Below are positions 36,192 through 47,379 of a stretch of 64,000 bases of DNA, one piece after another (position 1 is the first letter of the stretch; every line of letters begins with the position of its first letter). This stretch comes from a bacterium (lineage in GTDB: Bacteria; Chloroflexota; Anaerolineae; Caldilineales; Caldilineaceae). The notes under the pieces were generated by a model that was not told the DNA's origin, did not search any database, and saw nothing but the letters and a program-made list of their open reading frames with translations. The stretch lies in contig WGMT01000004.1 of assembly GCA_016124945.1 (NCBI GenBank), positions 78,041 through 142,040 of the forward strand, given 5' to 3'. Made by a program: the position numbers and the translations under genes.

Positions 36192-36635
36192 GTGCATATG
36201 AACCTTGTTTACCACTTCCGTCGGCAAAAGCGTTTTCCTGAATTTGGCAAATCGCTTGGTGAAACCGGCCAGAGTATGGTGGAACTAGCTTTTGTGTTAC
36301 CGATCCTTGTGTTGGTGCTGGCTGGTATCTTCGACGTGGGGCGCTCGGTACAGGCTTACGTGGTGATTCTGAATGCCAGCCGAGAAGTAGCCATGCGTGG
36401 TGCCGCCACCGATTTAGAAACGGCTGTGCTCACTCAAGTGGCCATGGACGAGTTGGAGCGGGGCGGGCTCAATCGAGATCAGGCGGGGGTGATCATCGAG
36501 TATCAAGGGCGTGGCTTCCCAGCCGAAAACCACATTATTGTGCAGGTGAACTACCGTATGCCCCTGATTCTGGCCGTATTGTCGTTCGAGTCGATTCTTC
36601 TTAGCGCAGACACCGAAATGATCGTCTTCTGGTGA
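36192..36635 (+). CDS. TadE-like minor pilin
   Basis: 147 residues. A basic N-terminus (FRRQKRFPEFGKSLGE) leads to the prepilin-like site TGQSMVELAFVLPILVLVLAGIFDVGR, with the conserved Glu and a single membrane helix. The extracytoplasmic part is short (about 95 residues) and ends MIVFW. TadE pseudopilins prime or anchor the pilus. The start is GTG 36192 with AGGAAC upstream; ATG 36198 is an alternative. It is transcribed away from the main operon. Confidence 0.9.
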   Translation: MHMNLVYHFRRQKRFPEFGKSLGETGQSMVELAFVLPILVLVLAGIFDVGRSVQAYVVILNASREVAMRGAATDLETAVLTQVAMDELERGGLNRDQAGVIIEYQGRGFPAENHIIVQVNYRMPLILAVLSFESILLSADTEMIVFW

Positions 36636-36668
36636 CAGCGTTACATTATCAACCCATTCCTGTTGCAT

Positions 36669-36699
36669 AAACTGCCGGCTCGTTGATGCCTGGCAGTTT
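36669..36699 (+). terminator. Intrinsic terminator after tadE
   Basis: AAACTGCC (36669-36676) and GGCAGTTT (36692-36699) form a stem followed by more T residues, 33 bp after the tadE stop. Confidence 0.65.
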
Positions 36700-36744
36700 T
36701 TTGTCTTGGTGCTTCTCCATCCTGGCTACAGTATGGCGATGACC

Positions 36745-36789
36745 ACTTCCTGCTATTGTGTGACGGCTCCTAACACAATGGCAGGAAGT
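36745..36789. repeat. Stem-loop with 17-bp arms
   Basis: ACTTCCTGCTATTGTGT (36745-36761) pairs with ACACAATGGCAGGAAGT (36773-36789) with one mismatch. It has no T-run and is one of four hairpins in the convergent gap 36636-37003. Confidence 0.8.
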
Positions 36790-36806
36790 ATGCAGATCAA
36801 TCGGGG

Positions 36807-36857
36807 GATTCGAGATTAGACGATTGAACTTCTGCGTCAATCGTCTAATCTCGAATC
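36807..36857. repeat. Inverted repeat GATT-word family
   Basis: 21-bp perfect arms GATTCGAGATTAGACGATTG(A) at 36807-36827 and 36837-36857, with flanking TCGGGG and CCCTCAATCG words. It belongs to the same GATT-based family as 4385, 5651, 23705 and 48067, but lacks the AGATCGT core. Confidence 0.85.
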
Positions 36858-36938
36858 CCTCAATCGCATTCAGACGGCTTCACTTAATGACTGCGCAATC
36901 GATTGCGCCCTTACACCCTTGGACTGCGGAAGTCCTAG

Positions 36939-36972
36939 CAAAAAGCACCCAGCCATAGCTGGGTGCTTTTTG
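36939..36972. terminator. Bidirectional intrinsic terminator
   Basis: CAAAAAGCACCCAGC and GCTGGGTGCTTTTTG enclose a 4-base loop: a strong stem with A-tract on one side and T-tract on the other. It separates tadE (plus) from the 3' end of the giant surface protein gene (minus), serving both. Confidence 0.88.
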
Positions 36973-37003
36973 TTTAACTCTGTACCCGAGGGTTTTGCGC
37001 TAT

Positions 37004-40000
37004 TTACCGCTCAATTGCCGGCAAGTAGAGCTTCTGCATCGAATCGGGCCCCTCTCCGCCACGGTTGTTGCGTAGTGTAGAAGGCAGGTAGAGGAAGAAG
37101 TCGCTGGTTGGCAAGCCGAACATACTGAACTCTGTAAGATGGCAGATCTCAACCGAGAAGGTGTTCTCTGCCGGGTTGTACGTGTATTCAGATGTCGGCG
37201 TACAACTTGTGGCCGCATCGACCCACAACTCGCCGTCCCAGAAGGGGAGAATCAGTTCCTCTTCGTCCAAATTTTTGACTTCGTCGTTGGTGTACTGGAT
37301 GGTCACCCGGATCGGTTTGTCGAAGATGAAGTGATCCAGTGGTTCACCACCCTGGTATGCATCGAGGCTAAAGCCGCGACCACCGAAGGCGAAGTTGGGC
37401 TGCCAGGCGTTGACGGTTGTCATCGCTGCGTAGTGTAGACTCGTTTCGGTGCTGACAGAACCGGCCGGTATCTCGATCTTGGTGCTGCCGTTGCCATCTG
37501 GCGCCAGATAGAGCAAGGTATTGCCCGCACTGGGTGAGATGACGATACTGGCACCCTCTACGATGGTGACATAAGCCGTGCCGCGCGAGACATCGGTGAG
37601 CGCCGTAATTTTGGCGCGACCGAGTTGGAGGCCGGCGGTGAGTGCCGTCTGTGCACGTCCCTGGGCATCTGTCGTCACGGTGACAGGGCTGATGGAGCCT
37701 AGCGTCGTTTGGAAGGAGACCAGTTTGTTGGCCAGCGGCCTACCAAAGGCATCTTGCACAGTCACAGTGAGATTGCTTGTGCTGTGGCCATCAGCGACCA
37801 ATGCCGTGGGGTTCGACTCCATGACAATCGGTGTACCGATGTCGGCATCGTAGACGCCTGCATCGAGGTTCTGGTAGATCTCACCCAGCGAGAGCGCCCG
37901 GTTGTAGATCGCCATCAGGTGATACTGCCCATCCCACGGCGAGTTGCCGACAACGTCGTTGGCAATGACCAACTTGAAGGCGTTGTCCCAGTTGGTGATC
38001 AGGCCGCCAACAATGTCTTGCGCCACCGGCACGCCGTTGATGAAGAGCCGACTTTCGCCTGATGCTTCACGGGTGTAGACGAGTTGCACCAGTTGCGCAC
38101 CCACACTATTCTCGGGAGACGAGAGTGCGGGCGTGCCTGCCAGATTGGTGGCGCTCGTCTTCAGTGCCATGTGGTAGCTGCCGGTTTGCTGCCAGAACGA
38201 GAAGTTGCGATCGGAACTGTCTTTCGACAGGGTGGCGATCACCCCATCGATTGTAGACGGTAAAACCCAAGCTTCGAAGGTGAAGGCGCTGTTCCAACTC
38301 ACTGCATTGATCAGCTTGGTTGCCGGCCCTTCGGTGGCAATGAGCGTGGAACCGTTAATGTCCAACCCACCATCGATCCACTGCACCTGGCTTGGATCGG
38401 CGATCACCAGGTTCATGGCCGTACCCACGCCGGAGACGTCATAGATCACATCGCCGCGACCTTCGTTGAAGGTGTAGAGCGCTTGCAGGCCGTGATTCAC
38501 ACGTGGATTCTCTGTGTGAGGCGGCTGTGAGGGTGGATCGTTTGACGTTGGGCAGAGGCCATAGATCGCGCCCGATGAGGCAACCTCGACCTCAATCCAG
38601 TGTACGTCTACTGCGTCAAGGAAGACCTCTTGCACAGCGTTGTCGCCTAGCGACGTAATCGTGACGCTGGTAATGAGTTCACTGTTGGCATTGAAGGCGC
38701 GTACGATTCCACCACCGGTCTCCACATCGATCATGTAGATCGATGTAATGTCCTGCGGCTCGGTGAATTCGAAGTAGAAGCGCCCACCTTGTGCCTCATC
38801 ATCTGGATTATCGATGAGGCCATCGCCATTGGTATCGATGTCGTTCTCGGCGATGATCAGGATTTTGCCAAGGGCTGCGCTGTTCTCGCCGGCCTGGCCT
38901 CTACGGCCTCCGATGCCCTTACCCGGGCCACCGAAGTCTTCGTGTGGCGAACCCAGGTCGAAGTCACCTCCTGTGGGGTTGCTGCCATCGAAGATGATCG
39001 CCAGATCAGGATGGCCGGAGCGTGCATTCTCGGCCCGAATCGAGACGCCTCCGATCTGTTCGGTCATGATCGTACCTGCCGGGAAGTTCTGGAAGGTGAT
39101 CGGATTGGGCCCAACACAGAATTCAGCAGGACCAACCGGAACAGGACTCCCATCCGAAGTGCTGGCCGGTGTGAAGGTCGGCGTAGCCGTCGGCGTGAAG
39201 GTCGGCGTCTGGGTCGGCGTCGGCGTCGGTGTGAAGGTTGGTGTCTGTGTCGGCGTCGGCGTATGGGTTGCTACCGGTGTATTTGTCGGTAGCGGTGTCG
39301 GCGTCGGCGTCGGGTTGAGGCCGGGCACACAACCGATGAATGGATGGTGATGCCCTTCTCCGTAGCCGTTGGCCATCGACAGGGCGATGAAGGTGCCGTT
39401 GATGTGACCGTTGCTGAAGTTGGCAATGGCCAGCGGCGCCAGGATGCTACCCTTCACCCCCATGCCACTGACATTGAGTGTGGTGGCCTGGTGGAAGTTG
39501 AAGAGCACGCGATCCTGCCCCGGCGGTGTTTCACTATTGTTGTTGTTGATGAACATGCCCATGAACTGGAAGTTCACCGTTGCCCCGCTGACGTTGATCA
39601 ACGCCGTTGCGCCGACAGGGACGTTAATGCGCAGGGTGTTGGCTGTGCTGAGTTGCGCCCCGTTGACAGCAAAGACGTTCTGCTTGCTGTTTGCACCGGT
39701 CAGGGTGAGGATGCCGGATTGGAAGCTGACCGTGCCGTTGGCCGGCATCTGCGCCAGTTGGCTGGAGATCTGTTGCAGGTCGTTTTTCGCCATTGCGAAA
39801 TCGATGACCTGACTCTGGCGCGCACTGCCGTTAGGAATGCCGACATTCTGCTGGATCACGGCACCGCCACCGTAGACGATACTGCCGCGGTGTACCTGCC
39901 CGTTGTTGTAATTCAGATTGCCGCCAACGATGAGGTCGTCGCGGTTTCCATTGGAATTAGGCAACGAAACGCCGACACCAAAGCCGGTAAGCACTGCATT

Positions 40001-43000
40001 GCGGCCGACGGCGACACGTCCTTGAGCGTCGGTGTAGGAACGATACAGATCGTTCAGTAAGAAGAAGTTGTAGTTGCTTGCAATGCCCAGCGGTTCGATG
40101 GCGCAGCCATCAATCGAGCCGGACATCGGCGTCGATGGAAGCCGTGTCGGCGTGCTGGACGGGATCGGCGTTACCGACGGAAGCGGCGTCGATGTCATTG
40201 TCGGCGTGGGCGTCGGCGTGGGGATCACTGCCGTGCCGGGGCCGAAGATCGTGACTGCGGACTGCCCCCTGCTGTCTCTAACGCCGGCCTGAATCTGCCC
40301 CACCGAGTAGTTCTTGTTCAGGGTGAAGTAGTAGTTGCGTGATTCTCGGTCGTCAAACGACTTGCCAAACTGTAAGCCGGTCATGTTGAGCCGGTTGTCG
40401 AAGCCGATGAATGGATCGCCCGTACCAACTTGTCTGTCGTTCTGATTGGCTACCCAGATACCGGCGCCGTTGGTGCCGCCTACTACCTGGTGCGGCCCTC
40501 CCTCCTGTGTCAGGTTCAGGTCGAAGGTTATGTGGCGGAGGGATGGTCGACGGCCTGAAGTTACCGTGTAATACCAGGTCGATTGCCCTGCCTGTGGGTA
40601 ATCGTAGCGGACCCCAACGAAGGAGATCGAGTGATTCCTTGCCCCCACAACTGCCGGTGTGGGCGATGGCGTGGGTGTTGGCGGTGGGGCGCACATGGGT
40701 ACGCCGGCAGGCGGTGCAGAATTCGCGCCGCACTCTGCATAGCCCAGGAAGGTGGCCGAGATGCGATTCTGATTGGGTAAGCTGTAGTCGGTAATGCGGA
40801 CTCGGGCGAAGTTGGCAACACGGTAGTTAGCGTTGTTGCCCTGTCCTTGCGCCTGATCCCAAACAGGCACCACGATGTCGCGACTCATCAGCGAATCGAG
40901 AGCTGCGCGTACATTGCTTGCATTGGCCACACCTGGCGATCCTTGCACCCAGTCGCCAATGGAGATCGAGCGATCGCTGGCCTGGTAAGGATTCACATAG
41001 GTGCTGCTGTCGCCGGGTGCCGTGAGGCTGGTGACTAGCGAAGGCACGTTGGGGCTTCCTTGCCAGGTGAGCCAACCGAAGTTGCCGGGCTGTGCACCGT
41101 TGTAGATATCTATCAGCCTTTGGCCTGCGGCAATGCCCTGAAGTGACTGGTTGTGTAGCGCAATTGGGTAGAGTTGGCAACTGCTTGGTGCAGGAACATA
41201 GCAAAGTTCAGGGGACGGCTGTGCCGGTGCTACATAACCGCTTGCCGTTAAGCAGTCGGATCCTTCGAAGTCGCGCAGCGGCTCGGTGAATTGACCAACC
41301 AGGGTCACCACACCGGTGAACTTGTCGACGCGGTAGAGACCGTTGGTGGTGGGGCCGCTCTTGCCTGTGGTGGCATAGAGTTCGCCGTCGTTGAAGAAGC
41401 TGAGCCCTTCAATGTCCTGTACCATGCGGTTGCCTGAATCGACAAAGTCGCCAAGGACGATGATGTCGCCACTGGTTTCGTCGATGACCACGAGCTTGCT
41501 CGGCGTGCTGCTGCCTTCGTTGATGGCACCGTAGAGCGCACCCGAGATAGGATCAAAGGCGATGTCGTCGACATCGTCGAGGTTGCCCACAGAATCGACC
41601 TCAACAAAATCGACAAACTGGCCTGGTTGATATGGATCTGGGAATGCGTTGGGCACGAAGCCACCGGTAGCGATATTGATGCGGAAGAGCAGATCTTTGC
41701 CGCTACGGCGGTGGGTGCCGTAGAGGTCATAGTTTACTGGGTTGAAACTGAGGCCGTCAATGTCTGTGAGATTGATCGAGCCAATGCGCGTGCTGCCATT
41801 CGTGTAGCCGCGCGCCGTGCCGAAGCCCTGGCCGATAGCCGTAAAAGCGCCTGTGTTGAGGTTGAGTTTACCCAACCGGCTGCCGTTTGCCGCATAGAGG
41901 GCCATGCTTTGGGGCTGGAAGGCAATCGACTCGATGTTATAGGTGCCCGTGTTGCCAATTTTGCCGTTCACCGATTGTGTTGCGCCGGTGAGTCGGTTTA
42001 AGAAAGTCAACGTATCCAACTGGCTGCCGTCATTTGAGGAGACGGTGCTGTCGGCGACACCATAACATGCATCGGGATTGGGCAACTGGTTGACGTCGGG
42101 CGTAGCGTTGGGCGTCGGCGTAGGCGGCGGTGGCGGCGGCGCTGGTGTGGGTGGTACACCTAGCGAGGTCAAGCAGTCTGAGCCTTCGAAGTCGCGCAAC
42201 GGTTCGGTAAACTGACCGATGAGCGAAGCTTCGGCGGTGTACTTATCTACCAGGTAAAGTCCGTTGGTGGTGGGGCCACTTTTACCGGTGGAGGCATAGA
42301 GCGCACCATCGTTGAAGAAGCTTAGCCCTTCCACATCTTGGACCATGCGTCCGAGGTTGTCGATGACATCACCGATCGCGGTGACGGCGCCGCTGGCCAG
42401 GTCGATGGTCACCAGTTTGACGGCGGTGCTGCTGCCTTCGTTGATGGCGCCGTAGAGTGTCCCGGTGATGGGGTCGAAGGCAATGTCATCAACGTCGTCG
42501 AGGTTGCCGATGGAACCAACTTCGACAAAATCGACGTACTGCCCTGCCCGGTGGGGATCAGGGAACGAATTCGGCACAAGGCGACCGCTGCTCACATCAA
42601 TACGGAAGAGCAGGTCACGTCCACTGCGGCGATGGGTGCCGTACAGATCATTGGTGAGCGAATTGAAGCTCAAGCTGTCTATATCGCTCATGGTAATGGT
42701 GGAAAGCTGTGTCTGACCGTTGACATAGCCTTTGCCGGAACCGAAAGTCGCTGATGTTTTCGTGAAGAGGCCTGTGCGGAGGTTCAGTCTACCGAGTTGT
42801 CCGCCATCGGCAGCGTAGAGGACCAAACTGCCGGGTTGGAAGGCAATCGCTTCGATGTTATAGGTGCCGGTGTTACCAATCTGCCCGTTTACCGATGACG
42901 TTGCACCGGTCAGCCGGTTGAGGAAGGTCAGCGTGTCCAGTTGTGAGCCGTCATTGCGGGTGGAGGTGCTGTCGGCGACACCATAGCAGGCATCTGGATC

Positions 43001-45409
43001 GGGTAGTTGTTCCGGATCCGGCGTTACGGCCGGCGTCGGTGTCAACGTGGGCGGAGCCGTAGGTGTTGGTGTGGGCGGTGCAATGATCTCACAGGTTTTG
43101 AAGGCATGAACACTGCCGGAGCCCCTAAGCTCGACTTCGATACGCTTTACATTGCGTACCTTCACGTCCACTTCCTGCACACCGTTGTCGCCGGTAGAGA
43201 CGATATCGACTGTGTCCAGCAGGGTGTTGGCAGGGTCGTAGAGACGAATGTAACCGCCAATTTCGCCGCCGTCCACATCTACCACGTGCAGGGTATCAAG
43301 ATCCTGAGGATCGGTGAACTGGAAGAAGAGCTTGCCGCCTGCGCCTTCGTCGTCTGGGTCGTCGACGAGTCCGTCGCCGTTGGCGTCTACATCGTTCTCG
43401 GCAATGATCACCACGTTACCCAGCGGAATATTGTTGGGGAATGGCTGGCCTGAACGCCCGCCAGATCCTACGCCGGGGCCGCCAAACTCTTCGTTAGGCG
43501 TACCCAGATCATAGTCGCCGCCCGTTGGGTGACTGCTATCGAAAATGATCGCTTTATGTGGGTGGTTGTTGCGGTTGTTCTGTGCCCAAATAATCAGGCC
43601 GGGGACCTGATCGTTGAGGACAGTACCTGCCGGCAACCCATTCAAGCTGACCGACCACGGTTCGTCCACACAGAAGGGTGTGGGGGTGAAGGTGGGTGTC
43701 GGTGTGGGTGTTGGGGTAAAGGTTGGCGTCGATGTCGCCGTGTTGGTCGCCGTTGGTGATGGCGTGGGCGTCGGCGTTGCCTCTTCACAACTCGTTGAGA
43801 AGACGTAGAGATTAGACTTTACATCGATCATGAGCAGGCGGCCGTTGGCCGGCACCGGCGGGATTTCGACCGATGTCTGTGGCGTATACTGCCAGAGCAT
43901 TTGGCCGCCTTGGTCGATGTCGAACGCGACAAGACCGACTGCAGCAGAAACGCGATAGGTTAGCCCATTGGCGCCTGCCAGCCACCACCAACCGGCATCG
44001 TCTCCGTTATCGGTGTACTGAACACGTGTCACTTCTTGGCCGGTAGCGGTATTGACGCCGACGAGATATTTGTTCGCCGTGTCACCTGCCGCCAGGACGA
44101 AGCCGTAGATAGCGCCGTCTTTGAGCATGAGCGATGAACCAAACAGCGTCGCCGGTTCCGGTGGGTCATACTGCCATACGACCGTGCCTGTCGTTACGTC
44201 AAATGCGTAGAGGCGATCCTTGTATTCGGCATACTCCCCTAAATTATAGAGCACAAAGACGCGACCACCTTCTACATGGAGGTAGCCATCGAAGTTGACA
44301 AGCGCCGTGTTGGTCTCCGGTGGGGCTGGCTGCTGCCACAGGACGGCGCCGGTGGCTGCATCCAGCGCGTAGACGCCGTCAACCGTACTGGCTACGAAAA
44401 CACGTCCATCTGCGTAGACTGGATCGGAGATGACGCCAACTTGCTCTTCCTTGAGCGAAATGTCCCTCTGCCAAAGAATCGAACCATTGGTGCGATCCAG
44501 CGCGTAGACGGATTGCCGCCAACGCAAGTTAGCAACATCCCAGTACTCGGCGGTGATGAAGAGTTGGTTCCCGGATATGACCGGTGAGTGGACGGTGGGC
44601 CAGTAGGTACGGGGGATGATGCTCGTGCCCCACATAACCTGGCCGCTCTGCCTATCCAACGAGTAGACATAACCGGCCCAGGTGCCGAAGTAGACGCGGT
44701 TGTCCACAACAGCCGGGCTGGAGAGATCGTTGTCGCCGATGAGCGTACCGCCGAAAGAATCTGTGCGGTGTGCCCAGAGCACCTGCTGTACACCCAGGTG
44801 TAACGCATAGATACCGTCGTATGCGCCGATGTAGGCAACATCGCCTACAACAGCCGGAATACTCAGGTTCCATTGACCGGGATAACTCCAGTACATATTG
44901 AGCGGCGGCCACAGTTTCTGTTCTGCACTGTTGTTGAAACTGTGGGCGGCATTTTGGCCTAACATGGGCCAGTCGCTGCTGCCGGTGCCACAGCGGGGCG
45001 CTAAGGCATTCGTCGAAACCACTTCGCCCATCGGCCCAGAAGGCGCCGCCGACAAAGTTTCAGACGCAATACGCACATAGCCGGTGTGAATTTCGCCGGT
45101 TTCATCTCTCATGGCGCGTACTGTTACCTGCTGACCTACGGCCAAAGTAGCCTCTCGCTGTACGGCGCTTTTGGCTGCCACGACCTGGGCATAGGGTTCC
45201 ATCACAATTTCATAGACAGATCCATCCGACGTTTGTAACGCCAAAATCGATCCGTTCAGAGACACGATCTGCCCCTGAAGTGTTTGCGTCTGCCAGGGCT
45301 CATCTGCGTAAACGACCTGCGTCGCCACAGACATCGCCAGCAAGACGCCGCAGATCAGGCTGAACAATCCTACATGTATTGACCAGCGGAGGCGGGTGAA
45401 TATTTTCAT
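37004..45409 (-). CDS. Giant multidomain secreted surface protein
   Basis: About 2,800 residues. Residue numbers here count from the longer in-frame start at 45514; the start used is ATG 45409 because it gives a normal signal peptide (MKIFTRLRW...VVYA). In order: a small OB-like domain; a PQQ-type beta-propeller (~170-570); Thr-Pro linker; a metal-site-rich domain with [11 protein letters not shown] and [12 protein letters not shown] (~618-811); two 307-residue repeats with [10 protein letters not shown] and GTHRRSG (~810-1424); a module shared with the TadG-like protein (~1441-1591); an unknown domain; a choice-of-anchor-A domain (~1801-2061); a second DLGSP domain; LamG (~2341-2551); a Big-1 Ig fold (~2554-2651); and a ZU5-like tail ending KLYLPAIER. 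It sits within the Tad locus. Adhesion or surface display is inferred. Confidence 0.85.
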   Translation of the reverse strand: MKIFTRLRWSIHVGLFSLICGVLLAMSVATQVVYADEPWQTQTLQGQIVSLNGSILALQTSDGSVYEIVMEPYAQVVAAKSAVQREATLAVGQQVTVRAMRDETGEIHTGYVRIASETLSAAPSGPMGEVVSTNALAPRCGTGSSDWPMLGQNAAHSFNNSAEQKLWPPLNMYWSYPGQWNLSIPAVVGDVAYIGAYDGIYALHLGVQQVLWAHRTDSFGGTLIGDNDLSSPAVVDNRVYFGTWAGYVYSLDRQSGQVMWGTSIIPRTYWPTVHSPVISGNQLFITAEYWDVANLRWRQSVYALDRTNGSILWQRDISLKEEQVGVISDPVYADGRVFVASTVDGVYALDAATGAVLWQQPAPPETNTALVNFDGYLHVEGGRVFVLYNLGEYAEYKDRLYAFDVTTGTVVWQYDPPEPATLFGSSLMLKDGAIYGFVLAAGDTANKYLVGVNTATGQEVTRVQYTDNGDDAGWWWLAGANGLTYRVSAAVGLVAFDIDQGGQMLWQYTPQTSVEIPPVPANGRLLMIDVKSNLYVFSTSCEEATPTPTPSPTATNTATSTPTFTPTPTPTPTFTPTPFCVDEPWSVSLNGLPAGTVLNDQVPGLIIWAQNNRNNHPHKAIIFDSSHPTGGDYDLGTPNEEFGGPGVGSGGRSGQPFPNNIPLGNVVIIAENDVDANGDGLVDDPDDEGAGGKLFFQFTDPQDLDTLHVVDVDGGEIGGYIRLYDPANTLLDTVDIVSTGDNGVQEVDVKVRNVKRIEVELRGSGSVHAFKTCEIIAPPTPTPTAPPTLTPTPAVTPDPEQLPDPDACYGVADSTSTRNDGSQLDTLTFLNRLTGATSSVNGQIGNTGTYNIEAIAFQPGSLVLYAADGGQLGRLNLRTGLFTKTSATFGSGKGYVNGQTQLSTITMSDIDSLSFNSLTNDLYGTHRRSGRDLLFRIDVSSGRLVPNSFPDPHRAGQYVDFVEVGSIGNLDDVDDIAFDPITGTLYGAINEGSSTAVKLVTIDLASGAVTAIGDVIDNLGRMVQDVEGLSFFNDGALYASTGKSGPTTNGLYLVDKYTAEASLIGQFTEPLRDFEGSDCLTSLGVPPTPAPPPPPPTPTPNATPDVNQLPNPDACYGVADSTVSSNDGSQLDTLTFLNRLTGATQSVNGKIGNTGTYNIESIAFQPQSMALYAANGSRLGKLNLNTGAFTAIGQGFGTARGYTNGSTRIGSINLTDIDGLSFNPVNYDLYGTHRRSGKDLLFRINIATGGFVPNAFPDPYQPGQFVDFVEVDSVGNLDDVDDIAFDPISGALYGAINEGSSTPSKLVVIDETSGDIIVLGDFVDSGNRMVQDIEGLSFFNDGELYATTGKSGPTTNGLYRVDKFTGVVTLVGQFTEPLRDFEGSDCLTASGYVAPAQPSPELCYVPAPSSCQLYPIALHNQSLQGIAAGQRLIDIYNGAQPGNFGWLTWQGSPNVPSLVTSLTAPGDSSTYVNPYQASDRSISIGDWVQGSPGVANASNVRAALDSLMSRDIVVPVWDQAQGQGNNANYRVANFARVRITDYSLPNQNRISATFLGYAECGANSAPPAGVPMCAPPPTPTPSPTPAVVGARNHSISFVGVRYDYPQAGQSTWYYTVTSGRRPSLRHITFDLNLTQEGGPHQVVGGTNGAGIWVANQNDRQVGTGDPFIGFDNRLNMTGLQFGKSFDDRESRNYYFTLNKNYSVGQIQAGVRDSRGQSAVTIFGPGTAVIPTPTPTPTMTSTPLPSVTPIPSSTPTRLPSTPMSGSIDGCAIEPLGIASNYNFFLLNDLYRSYTDAQGRVAVGRNAVLTGFGVGVSLPNSNGNRDDLIVGGNLNYNNGQVHRGSIVYGGGAVIQQNVGIPNGSARQSQVIDFAMAKNDLQQISSQLAQMPANGTVSFQSGILTLTGANSKQNVFAVNGAQLSTANTLRINVPVGATALINVSGATVNFQFMGMFINNNNSETPPGQDRVLFNFHQATTLNVSGMGVKGSILAPLAIANFSNGHINGTFIALSMANGYGEGHHHPFIGCVPGLNPTPTPTPLPTNTPVATHTPTPTQTPTFTPTPTPTQTPTFTPTATPTFTPASTSDGSPVPVGPAEFCVGPNPITFQNFPAGTIMTEQIGGVSIRAENARSGHPDLAIIFDGSNPTGGDFDLGSPHEDFGGPGKGIGGRRGQAGENSAALGKILIIAENDIDTNGDGLIDNPDDEAQGGRFYFEFTEPQDITSIYMIDVETGGGIVRAFNANSELITSVTITSLGDNAVQEVFLDAVDVHWIEVEVASSGAIYGLCPTSNDPPSQPPHTENPRVNHGLQALYTFNEGRGDVIYDVSGVGTAMNLVIADPSQVQWIDGGLDINGSTLIATEGPATKLINAVSWNSAFTFEAWVLPSTIDGVIATLSKDSSDRNFSFWQQTGSYHMALKTSATNLAGTPALSSPENSVGAQLVQLVYTREASGESRLFINGVPVAQDIVGGLITNWDNAFKLVIANDVVGNSPWDGQYHLMAIYNRALSLGEIYQNLDAGVYDADIGTPIVMESNPTALVADGHSTSNLTVTVQDAFGRPLANKLVSFQTTLGSISPVTVTTDAQGRAQTALTAGLQLGRAKITALTDVSRGTAYVTIVEGASIVISPSAGNTLLYLAPDGNGSTKIEIPAGSVSTETSLHYAAMTTVNAWQPNFAFGGRGFSLDAYQGGEPLDHFIFDKPIRVTIQYTNDEVKNLDEEELILPFWDGELWVDAATSCTPTSEYTYNPAENTFSVEICHLTEFSMFGLPTSDFFLYLPSTLRNNRGGEGPDSMQKLYLPAIER

Positions 45410-45731
45410 ATGGCGAATCTTTCTGAATAGCGCGTTCCAAACGCTGAGTGAACAAGAAATACACGACAAAAACATCGGCGGCACGAAAGAACAACGGACT
45501 AGGACATAAGGCACAGTGGTACAGGCTCATGTTATACGGTTCCTATTCTTAGCTTACGCCTATGTGATGGACAGCGAAATAGTACGCTAATTCTAGTGAC
45601 CATAGTACTTATTCCATGTATGCCAAACTAGAGCTTTCTATAAAATGGATATAAGGCAAGTAGTTCTGTTTGGCTATGTTATGAAATTGAAAGCTCACTG
45701 TGATGTGACGTTGAATAGGAGAAAGAGCGCG
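45410..45731. other. Divergent region between giant surface protein and TadG-like gene
   Basis: 322 bp. It contains AAGAATAGGAAC on the minus strand (45550-45539), identical to a site just upstream of tadE, and a related GAATAGGAGAAAG that serves as the TadG-like ribosome binding region. No strong promoter or hairpin was found. Confidence 0.4.
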
Positions 45732-46691
45732 ATGGCTCAGAGATCAAAATTCTTGTCAAACCCCCCGTTCTGGCTAGTGGTAGCTGCCCGTGCCCTGAGC
45801 CGAGGAGATATTCGTACTCGGCTACGCTTGCTCAAAGACGATAGTGGACAATCGATGGTGCTGGCAGCGCTCTTTATGGTTATGTTTATCGGCATGCTTG
45901 GCCTGGTTATTGATATGGGAATGGGCTATGCACGTTACCGTCAGATGCAAACTGCATCGGATACGGCTGCCCTGGCTGCTACACGTGAACTCGCCCTAGG
46001 CAATGGCGACGTTGCCGCCATTGATCGGATCAACCAAACATTGCTTTCCAATGGCGCGGATGTGGCTCTTTCTGAGTACACGCTGACCGGCGATCGTGCC
46101 GAAGTGACAGCACGCACGAGGTATATCCCAGCTTTTACAGCGATCTTCGGTCTTACCGAGATCCCCGTAACGGCGGCTACCAATGCCCAATATGGCCGAC
46201 AAGCCCAAAACGGTAGCCTGTTGCCGTTTGCCGTCGATCAGAATTTGTGGGTTTTGGATCAGGAAGTAAACATCTGGGTGGGGGAAACCGGCCCGGGGGG
46301 TAATTTCGGCTGGGTGCATTGGGCCGGCCAATCGCAGAGCAGTTCTGTGTTACGCGCCAACATCGACGACACCTCAAACAGTGGAATTATCACCATTGGT
46401 GATCAGATCCCAGGTAAAACGGGTGTATCGATCAGCGCGGTACGTGGCAGCTTGAACAGCAAGGTTGGTGACATCATCGATGTCTTTTTCTACGATCCAG
46501 ATGAAATCACAGGGGTGGGCACCAATCTTCGTTACACTGTTACCGGCTTTGCTAAATTTCGCATAACCGGCGTTGTTATTCGTGGGACGGGTAGTGAAAT
46601 CCGTGGCTACTTTGAACGAAGTGTTGTACTTGGCGGTAAAATTATCCCAGGGACGAGGTTAGGCACAATGGCCGCCGGGCTGATTGACTGA
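45732..46691 (+). CDS. TadG-like pilus assembly protein
   Basis: 319 residues. SGQSMVLAALFMVMFIGMLGLVIDMG is the N-terminal TadE/G-type membrane segment, followed by ARYRQMQTASDTAALAATREL as in Tad (Flp) assembly proteins. The C-terminal ~150 residues (PGGNFGWVHWAG, IITIGDQIPGKTGVSISAVRGSL, NLRYTVTGFAKFRITG) form a module also found in the giant protein next door. ATG 45732 follows AGGAG; a longer frame starts at 45645. Confidence 0.88.
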   Translation: MAQRSKFLSNPPFWLVVAARALSRGDIRTRLRLLKDDSGQSMVLAALFMVMFIGMLGLVIDMGMGYARYRQMQTASDTAALAATRELALGNGDVAAIDRINQTLLSNGADVALSEYTLTGDRAEVTARTRYIPAFTAIFGLTEIPVTAATNAQYGRQAQNGSLLPFAVDQNLWVLDQEVNIWVGETGPGGNFGWVHWAGQSQSSSVLRANIDDTSNSGIITIGDQIPGKTGVSISAVRGSLNSKVGDIIDVFFYDPDEITGVGTNLRYTVTGFAKFRITGVVIRGTGSEIRGYFERSVVLGGKIIPGTRLGTMAAGLID

Positions 46692-46716
46692 GCATCGTCT
46701 ATCTACCTGCTGTGTT

Positions 46717-46772
46717 TATACAAAAAGAGATAGGCGAGAGGATTGCTCCTCTCGCCTATCTCTTTTTGTATA
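46717..46772. terminator. Bidirectional terminator, 26-bp perfect stem
   Basis: TACAAAAAGAGATAGGCGAG and its exact complement flank a 4-base loop (TTGC), with A- and T-runs at the ends. It lies between the convergent TadG-like and second TadE-like genes and should stop transcription both ways. Confidence 0.93.
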
Positions 46773-46842
46773 GCGCTGCTTAACGGTGCAGTTTTAGGTG
46801 TATGTAGATATTGTGTACACATCTGATCTGGATTGCCTTCAA

Positions 46843-47259
46843 CTAGGGGAAGACGCCTAGCAACTGCATGCGCGCTGCCCGTTCAAGCGTCAATCCTTCG
46901 GCGCCGACAATTTTAGAAAGCAGCGGCGTTACCGGAACGAAGACATACTCGATGCCAACCTCAGTGTACACATCGGTGCGTTCAATCGAGATAATCACAT
47001 CACCAACCGGTACACCAACCAGCTCTTCTTCTACTGCGCTTTGAATTCGTGTGAAATTCGGCGTAACTGCACCAATGCGTGCCCCTTCTTGTACGGCTGC
47101 ACTGAACATTGTGTTCAAGAAGATAACCCGTCCCAGGTCTACAACGCCCAGTGTCACCAATATCAAGAAAGGCACCACCAGGGCAAACTCAACCATGGAT
47201 TGTCCAATTTCAGATTGTCTTAGTTCGCTGCGTTTGTTTGCAAACAGAGTTGTTGTCAT
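46843..47259 (-). CDS. TadE-like minor pilin, second copy
   Basis: 138 residues. The N-terminal EIGQSMVEFALVVPFLILVTLGVVDLGRVIF is the TadE prepilin-like segment. It is only moderately similar to the copy at 36192 beyond that segment. The extracytoplasmic part contains EGARIGAVTPNF. It lies at the far end of the Tad locus on the minus strand. Confidence 0.9.
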   Translation of the reverse strand: MTTTLFANKRSELRQSEIGQSMVEFALVVPFLILVTLGVVDLGRVIFLNTMFSAAVQEGARIGAVTPNFTRIQSAVEEELVGVPVGDVIISIERTDVYTEVGIEYVFVPVTPLLSKIVGAEGLTLERAARMQLLGVFP

Positions 47260-47379
47260 GGCTTCAGTTTACACAGCGATAGCGTTACCGATAAGTAGGA
47301 CATTGGGCCTATGCACATCACTCTCACTATAAGGCGCAGTGAGATACATGCGCTCACTTGTGAACACACAACCTGGCGA

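Noticed and set aside
39123..39332. Dense GTCGGCGTCGG-type repeat resembling the intergenic heptamer tracts
   Set aside because: It encodes a Thr-Pro linker of the giant surface protein in frame, with a 6-bp codon-pair period instead of 7, so it is a coding low-complexity stretch.
46717..46772. 26-bp perfect stem as another member of the modular palindromes
   Set aside because: It has flanking A and T runs, a 4-base loop and no repeated words, so an ordinary bidirectional terminator explains it.
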